DNA of 19,275 nt from Candidatus Baldrarchaeota archaeon (GTDB lineage Archaea > Asgardarchaeota > Baldrarchaeia > Baldrarchaeales > DXJG01): positions 1 through 19,275 of the forward strand of contig JAUQZC010000032.1 in assembly GCA_030587435.1 (NCBI GenBank), read 5' to 3'. The notes below the pieces were generated by a model, which ran no database searches, was not told the DNA's origin, and was given only the letters and a program-made list of their open reading frames with translations. Numbering within the stretch: position 1 is the first letter of the stretch; the number at the start of each line of letters is the position of its first letter. This document shows, piece after piece, positions 6,918 through 13,543 of this stretch. The translations under genes were made by a program, and so were the position numbers.

Positions 6918-7322
6918 TTGGTTAGACGTGCTAGGGACTGGTTAGATCAAGCGTTAAGAGATTTAAATCATGCTAAATCAGATTTGGATGGGGAATATTA
7001 TGAATGGGCTTGTTTTTCGGCTCAGCAAGCAGCTGAGAAAGCTGTTAAAGCGCTGTACCAAGCTGTTGGGATAGATGCTTGGGGGCATTCGGTGTGGATT
7101 TTATTGGATAATCTTCCAGAAGATTTGAAACCTTCTGAAGAACTCATTGATGAAGCTAGAGAAATTGATAGATTTTATATTCCTACACGTTATCCTAATG
7201 CGCATGCAGCTGGGCCTCCCTATGTTTATTATATGAAAAGAGATGCTAAAAGGGCGATTGAAATTGCAAGTAAGATCATCAAATACTGTGAAGATAAGAT
7301 TAAGGAGATTGAATCTAAGTAA
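6918..7322 (+). CDS. HEPN-domain toxin of a HEPN/MNT module
   Basis: A 134-residue all-helical HEPN protein (PF05168-like), predicted to be the RNase toxin of a two-gene module. It starts at TTG 6918 with GGGTGAT about six bases upstream. The N-terminus MVRRARDWLDQALRDLNHAKSDL and the segment YEWACFSAQQAAEKAVKAL are the family's hallmark helices. The catalytic R-x4-H motif is present as R91-YPNA-H96 in the TRYPNAHAAGPP segment. In the well-studied Shewanella system a tyrosine two residues after the His (R-x4-H-x-Y) is adenylylated by the MNT partner. Here that position is Ala, and the nearest tyrosines are in PPYVYY. The downstream MNT gene begins 1 nt after the stop. Confidence 0.88.
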   Translation: MVRRARDWLDQALRDLNHAKSDLDGEYYEWACFSAQQAAEKAVKALYQAVGIDAWGHSVWILLDNLPEDLKPSEELIDEAREIDRFYIPTRYPNAHAAGPPYVYYMKRDAKRAIEIASKIIKYCEDKIKEIESK

Positions 7323-7323
7323 A

Positions 7324-7713
7324 GTGGTAGAAGAACTAAAATTTTCTTGTAAAAAAATTGGGAGAAATTTAATTTCAGCTATTATCTTCGGATCATTAGC
7401 TAAGGGGAACTATAGTGGAAGTAGTGATGCTGACGTTCTTTTAGTTCTTAAAGATGCACCGATGGATGAAGGGGAAAAATATCGGAAATATAATGTAGTT
7501 AAGGCTAGTATTCCTGTGCAGCTTTTCATCTACACTATTGACGAGATAATAGAAAGAATAGGAAGAGGAGATACATTCATTATAGAGGCTATTGTCACCG
7601 GGAAACCCATTATGGGGAAAGAAACATACGAAAAACTGTTATCGCTGTGTAGGAAAGTAATAAGGGAAAAATCGATGGAAAGAACACCTATAGGCTGGAA
7701 AACTAAAACTTAA
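7324..7713 (+). CDS. MNT-type minimal nucleotidyltransferase antitoxin
   Basis: A nucleotidyltransferase of the DNA polymerase beta superfamily, predicted antitoxin of the preceding HEPN toxin, acting by adding AMP to it. The signature is clear: IIFGSLAKGNYSGSSDADVLLVL has the GS dipeptide followed by D-x-D after nine residues, and a third acidic position is expected in the strand around VQLFIYTIDE. GTG 7324 lies 1 nt past the HEPN stop and favours coupling. TTG 7309, overlapping the HEPN end, is an alternative, but AAGGAG is only one base before it. With the GTG the protein has 129 residues, normal for minimal nucleotidyltransferases. The C-terminal 30 residues are basic. Confidence 0.85.
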   Translation: MVEELKFSCKKIGRNLISAIIFGSLAKGNYSGSSDADVLLVLKDAPMDEGEKYRKYNVVKASIPVQLFIYTIDEIIERIGRGDTFIIEAIVTGKPIMGKETYEKLLSLCRKVIREKSMERTPIGWKTKT

Positions 7714-7910
7714 TAGATAAATTGTTAGTTTCTTTGATTGTTTCCATATGGTTTTAATCATATTCTACTGTTTACTACTTTTATAACTAAATAGCGTTAT
7801 AAACATGTATTATTGATCAATATTGTTGCGAGAAGTTTTAAATTAGAGTTTAAAAAACGTGAAAGTAAATTATAACCTGCTAAAATAATTTTACTTGGAG
7901 AGGATGTCTG

Positions 7911-8873
7911 TTGAATGTTAAGGTTAGATTTGGGACTAGGGATGATATCGATGCGTTGGTGGAAGTTAACTGCTCTGATGTGGAAACGTGGTACCATTAT
8001 TCTTCTGAGGGCCGTGGCAACCCGGCTTCATACGATGAATTAAGTTCTTGGGAGAGGGTTATGCATGGTGGTCCTTGGATGGATCGTTCAGCTTTAATTG
8101 AATATTGGAAACGTATGGAACGGTTAAATGTTATATCTTTGGTTGCTGAACTTGATGGAAAAGTCGTTGGGCATTTAGATGTGATTTTTAGTGAAGAGCT
8201 TTCATTGGGCTATTTTCTTTATTTAGACGTTCTAATGGTTCATAAGGCTTATCGTAGGAAAGGAGTTGCAAGAACGTTAATCAAGGAAGCTGAAAAGCTT
8301 GCCAAAAGTAGAAAAGCTAAATTCATGTTGGTTCAACCTGAGGAATATGAAGGGCCTTCTGGGTTAACGTATAGAAGTTGTGGTTTTAAGAGATTTTTGG
8401 AAGTATATGTTTTTGAGACCACTGTTGATGTTTCAAAAATGCCTCAAGATGTTTGCTTAACGACTATTCCTCAAATTCAAGAAGCTCCTCTTAAAACTCA
8501 CGTTATGGTTTGTGGATGGTATAATATTAGCGTTAAAATGTGGGATCACGGCGTTAATCCTTCTATTGAATTGTCTTGTGTTTTTTCTTGTCCTCAACTT
8601 GCTCTCTGCGTCCTAATAAGCGAAGAAACCTACTTTTTTCATATAAGACGAGATTACTTTAACCGTTTACGTGGCTCTATCGCCTTATGGGCTCCGATAT
8701 CGTTTAGTGAGGAAAACTTAGAACAGGTTTTCTCAGCAGCTAAGGTTGTAGCTTCATGGCTAGGAATAAGACATTTAACAACGAGAACCATCGAGAAGTA
8801 CAGAGACCTGCTGGAAGAGGTGGGTTTTGTCTTAAAATCAAAAGCAGAACCTTACCTCGCTAGAAAACTATAA
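7911..8873 (+). CDS. GNAT-family N-acetyltransferase, two-domain
   Basis: A 320-residue protein whose first half is a GNAT acetyltransferase domain. LISLVAEL-type strands lead to LDVLMVHKAYRRKGVARTLIKEAEKLA, with the acetyl-CoA pyrophosphate loop R-R-K-G-V-A at about 115-120, and a final YRSCGFKRF strand. The second half (about 185-320) lacks a clear acetyl-CoA loop but ends in a DLLEEVGFVLKSKAEPYL pattern, suggesting a degenerate second GNAT-like domain. It starts at TTG 7911 with GGAGAGGA upstream; ATG 7904 in another frame stops at once. The N-terminal 70 residues are rich in Trp and Tyr. Substrate unknown. It stands alone between toxin-antitoxin modules, with about 200 bp of AT-rich sequence before it. 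Confidence 0.82.
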   Translation: MNVKVRFGTRDDIDALVEVNCSDVETWYHYSSEGRGNPASYDELSSWERVMHGGPWMDRSALIEYWKRMERLNVISLVAELDGKVVGHLDVIFSEELSLGYFLYLDVLMVHKAYRRKGVARTLIKEAEKLAKSRKAKFMLVQPEEYEGPSGLTYRSCGFKRFLEVYVFETTVDVSKMPQDVCLTTIPQIQEAPLKTHVMVCGWYNISVKMWDHGVNPSIELSCVFSCPQLALCVLISEETYFFHIRRDYFNRLRGSIALWAPISFSEENLEQVFSAAKVVASWLGIRHLTTRTIEKYRDLLEEVGFVLKSKAEPYLARKL

Positions 8874-8973
8874 TAATTTGGAAAAGTTTAGTGGAATATT
8901 TGAGGTACTCTCACATAAGATAATTGAGAGGTTTGTTGGAAAGTTTCAGCGAACCGAAACCATAAAATAGAGT

Positions 8974-9353
8974 TTATAGAAATATTATCGTTATTTTGTC
9001 CTTAACTTTCTCGAAATCTTTGTCCATTGTTACAATTTTTAAATTGTGTTGTTCGGCAGTTTTATACTGGTAAGCATCATCAAAATCTAATCCTAGTGTT
9101 TTCTTAACTTTGGGTAGATCTTTGTATGAATTTTTTGGTAGAGTAACGATTTCTATATTTGGAATAATGTCGTCCACAAAGTTCTTGAAGACTTCTTCTT
9201 TGTTGTTTCTGAACAATATTACTCCGATAGAATGAAGAGAAAAATCAGAAATACAGAGGCTTTCAATATTTTCATTTAGAAACTTCTTGCATTTTCTTTC
9301 TTCTCTTGTTCTAATAATATTTCCAAGAAAATATTTGTATCGACAAGATACAT
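8974..9353 (-). pseudogene. PIN-domain toxin (DUF2281-paired), frameshifted
   Basis: ATG 9353 opens MYLVDTNIFLEILL, with the first PIN aspartate D5, but that frame ends after ...KKENARSF. The rest is in the next frame: KFLNENIESLCISDFSLHSIGVILFR, then GLDFDDAYQYKTAEQ and IVTMDKDF, giving all expected motifs to the stop at 8974. Adding one A in the AAAA run of the coding strand (plus 9292-9295) gives EQEKKEKCKKFLN and a normal protein of about 127 residues. SDFSLHSIG and DFDDAYQY are characteristic of the PIN subfamily that pairs with DUF2281 antitoxins. Its start shares one base with the antitoxin stop (TAATG). It is a recent pseudogene or a base-calling error; without the base the toxin would be non-functional. 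Confidence 0.82.
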
Positions 9354-9571
9354 TATCTCCACTCCAAGGCCTTATGTTGGAGTTCCACTGAACTATACTT
9401 TTGTTTTAACTCAGATAAGCCACCTTCCCAATCAAATTTAAACTTCCTTTTTTTGGACTTTTTCTTATGTTTTTGTAACAAGAATTCTATGAAATCTAGA
9501 ACTTCTTTTTTCAAATTCTCAGGTAATTCGTTAAGTTTAGTCTTAATCGCTTCTTCCCACACTACTTTCAC
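9353..9571 (-). CDS. DUF2281-type antitoxin
   Basis: A 72-residue small protein, cognate antitoxin of the PIN toxin encoded next. Recognised by TKLNELPENLKKEVLDFIEFLLQKH, a basic linker (KKKSKKRKFKFDWEG) and the ending LSELKQKYSSVELQHKALEWR, which is the conserved DUF2281 pattern. The basic linker followed by FDWEGGL is the part expected to dock on the toxin. Start: GTG 9571 (MKVVWEEAI) is chosen; GTG 9562 is preceded by GGTG at a good distance and is equally possible. A longer frame to 9613 lacks family similarity. The stop shares its last A with the toxin ATG. If the toxin is truly broken, this antitoxin would be an orphan. Confidence 0.82.
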   Translation of the reverse strand: MKVVWEEAIKTKLNELPENLKKEVLDFIEFLLQKHKKKSKKRKFKFDWEGGLSELKQKYSSVELQHKALEWR

Positions 9572-9819
9572 CAACCATAATATGCTGAAATCCACTATTA
9601 ATTTAATGTTCACTCAAACTTTAATTTTAGTTTAAATCTCCTTATTAACTACTATAATATGTCTGATTTACGATAATTGTTAATTGTTGCCGATCGATTT
9701 TTGCAGAAAACTACTTTGTTAAATGTTAATGTTGCTAATAGACAAGTTTCGTTTATTTCGTAAGTTTTGTGGTGTTTATATTTGTAGATTGAAAATAAGA
9801 ATATGAACCTCAATTCTGG

Positions 9820-10095
9820 TTAGCAGTCGCTAGCCGGAAGGGGAAATTGAAAGATTGCTTTTACTATTGCTGTTAGGGTTTTGTTTACTGGTGTTTTTAT
9901 TTTTAGTTTTTTGCCTAGTTTAACTATTGCTCCATTTATGTAATCTATTTCTGTTTTCTTCTTTCTCTCGATGTCTTGTAGCATTGAAGATTTGTTGTTT
10001 GCTCTTGCTTCTGCAACCTCAATAACCTTCCTTACATGATCTTCGATTTCCAGTTTGATGTTTAGGGCTTTTGCTATGTTTACTGCTTCGATCAT
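9820..10095 (-). pseudogene. panE: C-terminal fragment of 2-dehydropantoate 2-reductase
   Basis: The fragment, from an ATG at 10095, reads IEAVNIAKALNIKLEIEDHV, then NNKSSMLQDIERKKKTEIDYINGAIVKLG and TPVNKTLTAIVKAI. This is the closing half of the C-terminal helical domain of ketopantoate reductase, with the N-K-S-S-M-x-Q-D and T-E-I-D-Y-I-N-G motifs that bind ketopantoate. The Rossmann NADPH domain (first about 200 residues) is absent; immediately upstream lies RelE fossil sequence instead. The tail FQFPLPASDC is atypical and probably derives from a junction. Ketopantoate reductase is the step between PanB (13544) and pantoate kinase (15240-16157), so a relic of it only 3.4 kb from the other CoA genes is notable. 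It cannot be functional as an enzyme. Confidence 0.85.
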
Positions 10096-10096
10096 T

Positions 10097-10441
10097 ATGT
10101 TTCTGTTTCCTTATCTATTCGAAATATTATTCTTATATCTCGATTCTAATCCTGTAATGGTTTTTATTCCTTTTAGTTTTGCTAGATCATACAGCTTAGT
10201 AAAGAAGGGATAATTTCTAAGTCCTCAGTTTCTTTGATTATTTCTAATCTACGCTTAATATCTAACTTTTCTAGGAACTTTAAAGCTTTCTTAATATTAA
10301 TATCTTATATCTAGGCACCAAAACTCTACTCCACGTTAAGTTTTTCTTGACTTCGCTAAGTGGTACGTATTCTCCCTTCTCTTTGATTTCCTCGAGTTCT
10401 TTCATTTCTTCCTCGAAAATTTCCTCTGTAGGTAGGATGTT
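10097..10441 (-). pseudogene. RelBE-type toxin-antitoxin fossil
   Basis: Antitoxin remnant (10441 to about 10345): IFEEEMKELEEIKEKGEYVPLSEV, the typical KGEYVPL..V tail of archaeal RelB proteins. Toxin remnant follows in several frames: SRVLVPRY, then ALKFLEKLDIKRRLEIIKET, then ENYPFFTKLYDLAKLKGI, then NHYRIRI and finally DIRIIFRIDKETET. These segments are in the right order for RelE (KLxgxxnxYRIRvGDyRIiF). At least four frame changes are needed, so it is a genuine pseudogene. The end is cut just before the last strand, exactly where the ketopantoate reductase fragment begins at 10095. This points to a deletion or recombination joint. Confidence 0.75.
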
Positions 10442-10740
10442 TCACTTCCTAACCGTTACGCTATGAAATATTAAATGCTTCACCGTAATGAGTTATTTTA
10501 ATTTTCTCTTAACAGAACATTTTGTCAGCTCTTTAACACTTATGTTGTCTCTAAACTTCAATCGTAGCGTACATGTCATATGATTTCTATTTATTAAACC
10601 CATATCTTTATACAAAATTGTAAGTGGTACCTTAATCGACAAAGCTACAGTTTCAGGAACAACATATGTTATATTTTATGATGGTTCCAGTAATCAGAGT
10701 TCGCATTATCGTTCGTCCCTACCGCATCGTTTTGTTTAAA
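10442..10740. other. Non-coding or decayed region
   Basis: No convincing gene. On the minus strand about 10675 to 10493 is open for some 60 codons without a start codon, containing YVVPETVALSIKVPLTILY and LRLKFRDNISVKELTKC. It may be another decayed gene, but I do not recognise it. Confidence 0.3.
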
Positions 10741-10890
10741 ACTTTATTGTGTTGCGTTTGCGGTGAGGGCTTCCACCTTGCCAGAGGGCTCACCTTACGG
10801 TTCATCCCGTGGTCATGGTGGTTGTCGAGCTCAGCGACACGGAGCTCCCATCTACATCACATGAGCTCGGAGCACAGCTCCCATCACCCG
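10741..10890. ncRNA. GC-rich block with inverted and direct repeats, candidate structured RNA or transposon end
   Basis: By hand count 86 of 150 bases are G or C in a window that is otherwise markedly AT-rich. Visible structure: GGTGAG (10762-10767) against CTCACC (10789-10794); CGAGCTCA (10826-10833) against TGAGCTCG (10862-10869); the 8-bp palindrome GGAGCTCC (10841-10848); and a direct repeat AGCTCCCATC (10843-10852 and 10876-10885). It does not match tRNA, SRP RNA or RNase P RNA patterns that I can recognise. In AT-rich archaea such islands are often structured RNAs; an omega-RNA-like transposon end is another option. Strand is undecided. Confidence 0.35.
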
Positions 10891-11065
10891 TGAAAGCTTA
10901 TGGAAATTGACATCCAACCATAAATACTTTACCGAACCAAAAGACACAAAATGGTAGAGAAAACTATAATCTAAAGTTTCAGCCCATATATTCGAATTTA
11001 TCGATGTCATTCCCCCGGCTAAAAGAGAGGTTTCTGGCGTCAACCTTGTAACGGAGGTAAAAGTT
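10891..11065. other. Upstream region of the endonuclease III gene
   Basis: AT-rich sequence without a gene. CATAAATACTTT at about 10918-10929 is a possible TATA element for the gene at 11066. GGAGGT at 11053-11058 is its ribosome binding site. Confidence 0.4.
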
Positions 11066-11746
11066 GTGATAGATAAAATGATTGTAGAGAAGTTGCTTTC
11101 TAAACTTAAGAGTTGGTATAAGTCCGGTGAATGGTGGCGTAACGTGGACTATACGCCGTTTGAAATCGTAGTAGCTATTATAGTAAGTCAACGCACGTAT
11201 TATAAACAGGTTATTAGGTTTATGGAAACTTTTAGGGCAAGATATAAAAGTCCTGAAGATGTTTGTGAAGGATCTACTGATGAGCTCATAGCAGTGTGTA
11301 GAGTTGTAGGTATGGCTGAAAGAAGAGCTGCAACAATTCGTGAACTTTCACGAAAAATTCTTAGTGTAAGCGGAATGAAGAACTTCTTAAAGTTATCTCC
11401 TGAAAAGGCAAGAGAACTGTTATTATCTGTCAAGGGTATTGGAGAGAAAACCGCTGACATGATACTGGTTGCCTTATTTGGTAGCAAGTATTTTATTGTA
11501 GATTGCAATATTTTGAGGGTACTAAGAAGGTTAGGCATAATTCCAACGAACATTGACATATACAGGGCGCGAAAAGAGTTAGAACCATTTATTCCGTCAG
11601 AACACCGTGTCTTCCTTCATACATCCTTAGTTAGCCTAGGGCAAAAGATATGTAGACCTAGAAATCCAGCTTGCACAGCTTGTCCCCTTAATAAGCTGTG
11701 CGATTACGCAAGAAAGACAGTTGCACATGATCAGAATTTTCTATAA
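11066..11746 (+). CDS. nth: Endonuclease III-family DNA glycosylase/AP lyase
   Basis: A base-excision repair enzyme of the HhH-GPD superfamily, removing damaged (typically oxidised) pyrimidines. It starts at GTG 11066, seven bases after GGAGGT. The helix-hairpin-helix LLLSVKGIGEKTADMIL contains the catalytic lysine K128. D146, in FIVDCNILRVLRRLG, is the conserved aspartate. The C-terminus has the four-cysteine [4Fe-4S] loop C196-x6-C203-x2-C206-x5-C212. The N-terminal segment reads VSQRTYYKQV, where the family usually has SQ-T-T/S-D. The 226-residue length is normal for archaeal members. A lysine plus aspartate indicates a bifunctional glycosylase/lyase. The precise substrate (thymine glycol, mismatched T or U) cannot be separated by eye. 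It appears monocistronic. Confidence 0.92.
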   Translation: MIDKMIVEKLLSKLKSWYKSGEWWRNVDYTPFEIVVAIIVSQRTYYKQVIRFMETFRARYKSPEDVCEGSTDELIAVCRVVGMAERRAATIRELSRKILSVSGMKNFLKLSPEKARELLLSVKGIGEKTADMILVALFGSKYFIVDCNILRVLRRLGIIPTNIDIYRARKELEPFIPSEHRVFLHTSLVSLGQKICRPRNPACTACPLNKLCDYARKTVAHDQNFL

Positions 11747-11911
11747 ATCACGCAACATAAACTATGTCATTTCATTGAACGTGTACAGCAGAATGATGGA
11801 GGTTAGGCATTTACATACCTTAAACATCCCTTTGGTAATGATGATACTTCACTGGCTTTGCTTGCACCATTAAAAACAACATTTTAAACTCTCTCATGGG
11901 AGATAAAGAAT

Positions 11912-12703
11912 ATGATATTCGGCTTTATGTGCTTTGAAGATTTTATCAAATGGTATTCTGAGATTGGTAAGCTTAAGGTTTTTTGGGCAAAAATTGTAAG
12001 AAGTGTTGATTTACTCGGCGAGGAAAACGGTTTAACACTTATTAATGTTAAGTGGATCGTTAGAAAAAAGGTTAAAGAGGCAATTTTAGCAATAGTGGAA
12101 AGGAGGCAAAAAATTCTCAAAGCAATGGAACTTTTCAGTAAACACGGTGATGCTACAAGGATCCTAGTAGTTCCTGAAAACCTCACGGTCAATTTAAACC
12201 TAGTTAATGCCAGATCAATACTGTACTTCTGGAAAATTGATGGAAAGACGTTGGAGCCTGATAAGAATGTTAGGATAGAAGTATGCCGCGAGTGGAGTGA
12301 AGATGAACTTGAAATATTTAGAAGTATACACAAGAAAAGCTGGGGCTTCTTTGTACCTCCAAGACCGGAAGACCATGTTGTGATTCTAGGCTACCTGAAC
12401 GATGTCCAAGTTGCAATGGCTTATCTGAATATTCACAATTTTAACATTGACTACGGTATCCATGTTGTTAAAGCTTACTGGAGGAGGAGAATCGGAACTA
12501 AGCTACTGGTAGAAATCCTAAAACTTGCAAAAACCATGAACGCTCATAATGTCAGCGTAGTGAGAATATTTAGAAGCATAAGAGGAACTTCTAGCGATAT
12601 CAGGGCGGCAAAGTTCTATAAGGCAAACAACCCCCTCATAAGACTATCCATATATAGAATAGCTGTAGAAAGTTCTGAGGAGTTACGAAAAATTCTTATT
12701 TAG
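11912..12703 (+). CDS. GNAT-like acetyltransferase domain protein
   Basis: A 263-residue protein with a GNAT domain in its C-terminal half: WSEDELEIFRSIHKKSWGFF, then VVILGYLNDVQVAMAYLNI, then GIHVVKAYWRRRIGTKLLVEILKLAKTM (acetyl-CoA loop, with R in place of the usual first glycine of R-x-x-G-x-G/A), then DIRAAKFYKANNP. The first about 115 residues are a separate helical region with no family I recognise. It starts at ATG 11912 with GGGAGA upstream. The altered loop could weaken cofactor binding, so activity is uncertain. It lies downstream of the endonuclease III gene with about 165 bp between, probably with its own promoter. Substrate unknown. Confidence 0.7.
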   Translation: MIFGFMCFEDFIKWYSEIGKLKVFWAKIVRSVDLLGEENGLTLINVKWIVRKKVKEAILAIVERRQKILKAMELFSKHGDATRILVVPENLTVNLNLVNARSILYFWKIDGKTLEPDKNVRIEVCREWSEDELEIFRSIHKKSWGFFVPPRPEDHVVILGYLNDVQVAMAYLNIHNFNIDYGIHVVKAYWRRRIGTKLLVEILKLAKTMNAHNVSVVRIFRSIRGTSSDIRAAKFYKANNPLIRLSIYRIAVESSEELRKILI

Positions 12704-12807
12704 AAAACTCTTCGAAGTTTTAGGTTTTCGAGTTCTTGACGCCATAGTTTAAAGAATATTTTCTCTTTCCGGTAAGCTTGACACCAACTTTATCTTAATT
12801 TTCTTAA

Positions 12808-13168
12808 TTTCATAGCAGGGGATACTTAATTCAATTAGGTGACACCGTAGGAATACTTAGTCGTGGAAGGCTTATACTTCTGAGTAGTTTGAAGGAATTG
12901 AAGTCCAGATGGGGGCCGATATTGCGTATAGGGGTTCCTAAAGACTTTGTTAAAAAAGCAGTCAAAATGCTTGAGGAATATGATCCCTACGTAGATAAAG
13001 ATAATATCATTAATATTTCAGGAAACTATGACCTCCAAAAATTATCCACTTTCGCTTTTAAATTACTGACAGATGCTGGGATACCCATCAACAGTATTAA
13101 CATAAAACATATCTCTAAGTGAAATTTACACCAAGGTAATAAAGCATAGGAATGAAATACTTTGCTGA
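12808..13168 (+). pseudogene. C-terminal fossil of an ABC transporter ATPase
   Basis: The reading frame from 12808 has no proper start and begins YLIQLGDTVGILSRGRLILL, which matches the stretch after the H-loop of ABC-2 ATPases (H-x-x-x-E-a-e-x-L-g-D-R-V-g-I-l-x-r-G-r-l). It continues through SLKELKSRWGPILRIGVPKD and AFKLLTDAGIPINSINIKHI, the regulatory tail of the same class. At about 13112 the frame ends early, but the next frame goes on with SLSEIYTKVIKHRNEILC. That matches the closing SLEEIYKEVVKRNE of the intact ATPase at 2944-3870. Walker A, signature and Walker B are gone, so this is the 3' end of a truncated and frameshifted gene, not a small protein. Confidence 0.75.
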
Positions 13169-13183
13169 ACGTTTGAAATATTA

Positions 13184-13344
13184 ACAAACATTAAAGATGG
13201 TAATTACGAGTTTTTGCCTCAGTTTCCCAAAGTTAAAAAGTTCGATGCACTCCCCTTGATACGCTTGAAAAGGGAAAATATTATGGATTACGTCTAAGTT
13301 CAGGTAAGATCATAAAAGGTCTCGGAAACGCTATTTATTATTAA
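13184..13344 (+). pseudogene. Unidentified decayed coding remnant
   Basis: Two overlapping frames give protein-like segments: TNIKDGNYEFLPQFPKVKKF followed by FDALPL, and in a shifted frame LDTLEKGKYYGLRLSSGKII followed by KGLGNAIYY before a stop at 13342-13344. Joined, they look like the end of one gene with a frameshift near 13260. I do not recognise the family. No start codon or ribosome binding site is present. Confidence 0.35.
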
Positions 13345-13428
13345 GTTAATGGTTGAGTTTCTAAATATCTTCTCGCAAAATGTTAGTTGAAATTCTTGCT
13401 ATAGTTATTTTGATGCTTACATTGGATT

Positions 13429-13468
13429 AGTCTATATATGTTTATAGATTTGGAAAGATATATAGTCT
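13429..13468. promoter_or_regulatory. Long inverted repeat upstream of panB, putative CoA-regulon operator
   Basis: Arms AGTCTATATAT (13429-13439) and ATATATAGTCT (13458-13468) are complementary at 10 of 11 positions, separated by 18 bp. The reverse complement of the right arm, AGACTATATAT, recurs exactly at 16246-16256 upstream of coaBC. The site lies about 76 bp before the panB start. The TATA-like CATATTTATG follows at about 13483-13492, so a bound factor would sit just upstream of the basal promoter. A binding protein is inferred, not known. Confidence 0.5.
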
Positions 13469-13543
13469 ATAGTGGCAATTTTCATATTTATGTGTGTCAA
13501 TTAATAGTTTGAAGTAAGTTAATAAATTGCGAGATGACTAAAT

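Noticed and set aside
10666..10893. A 75-codon plus-strand frame across the GC-rich block, with a CCVCGEG segment that suggests a zinc knuckle
   Set aside because: Only one Cys pair, low-complexity Ser/His tail produced by the AGCTC repeats, no ribosome binding site; better explained by the nucleotide repeats.
10852..11191. Two minus-strand frames upstream of the endonuclease III gene
   Set aside because: No recognisable protein features, and they overlap the promoter, ribosome binding site and start of a certain gene on the other strand.
11750..11911. Possible small gene between nth and the second GNAT gene (short frame beginning ATGATGGAGG)
   Set aside because: About 25 codons without similarity to anything I know; contains no ribosome binding site of its own.
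12889..13122. A standalone 77-residue gene starting at TTG 12889
   Set aside because: The frame is open upstream with ABC ATPase-like sequence and the protein continues in another frame downstream; it is a gene fragment.
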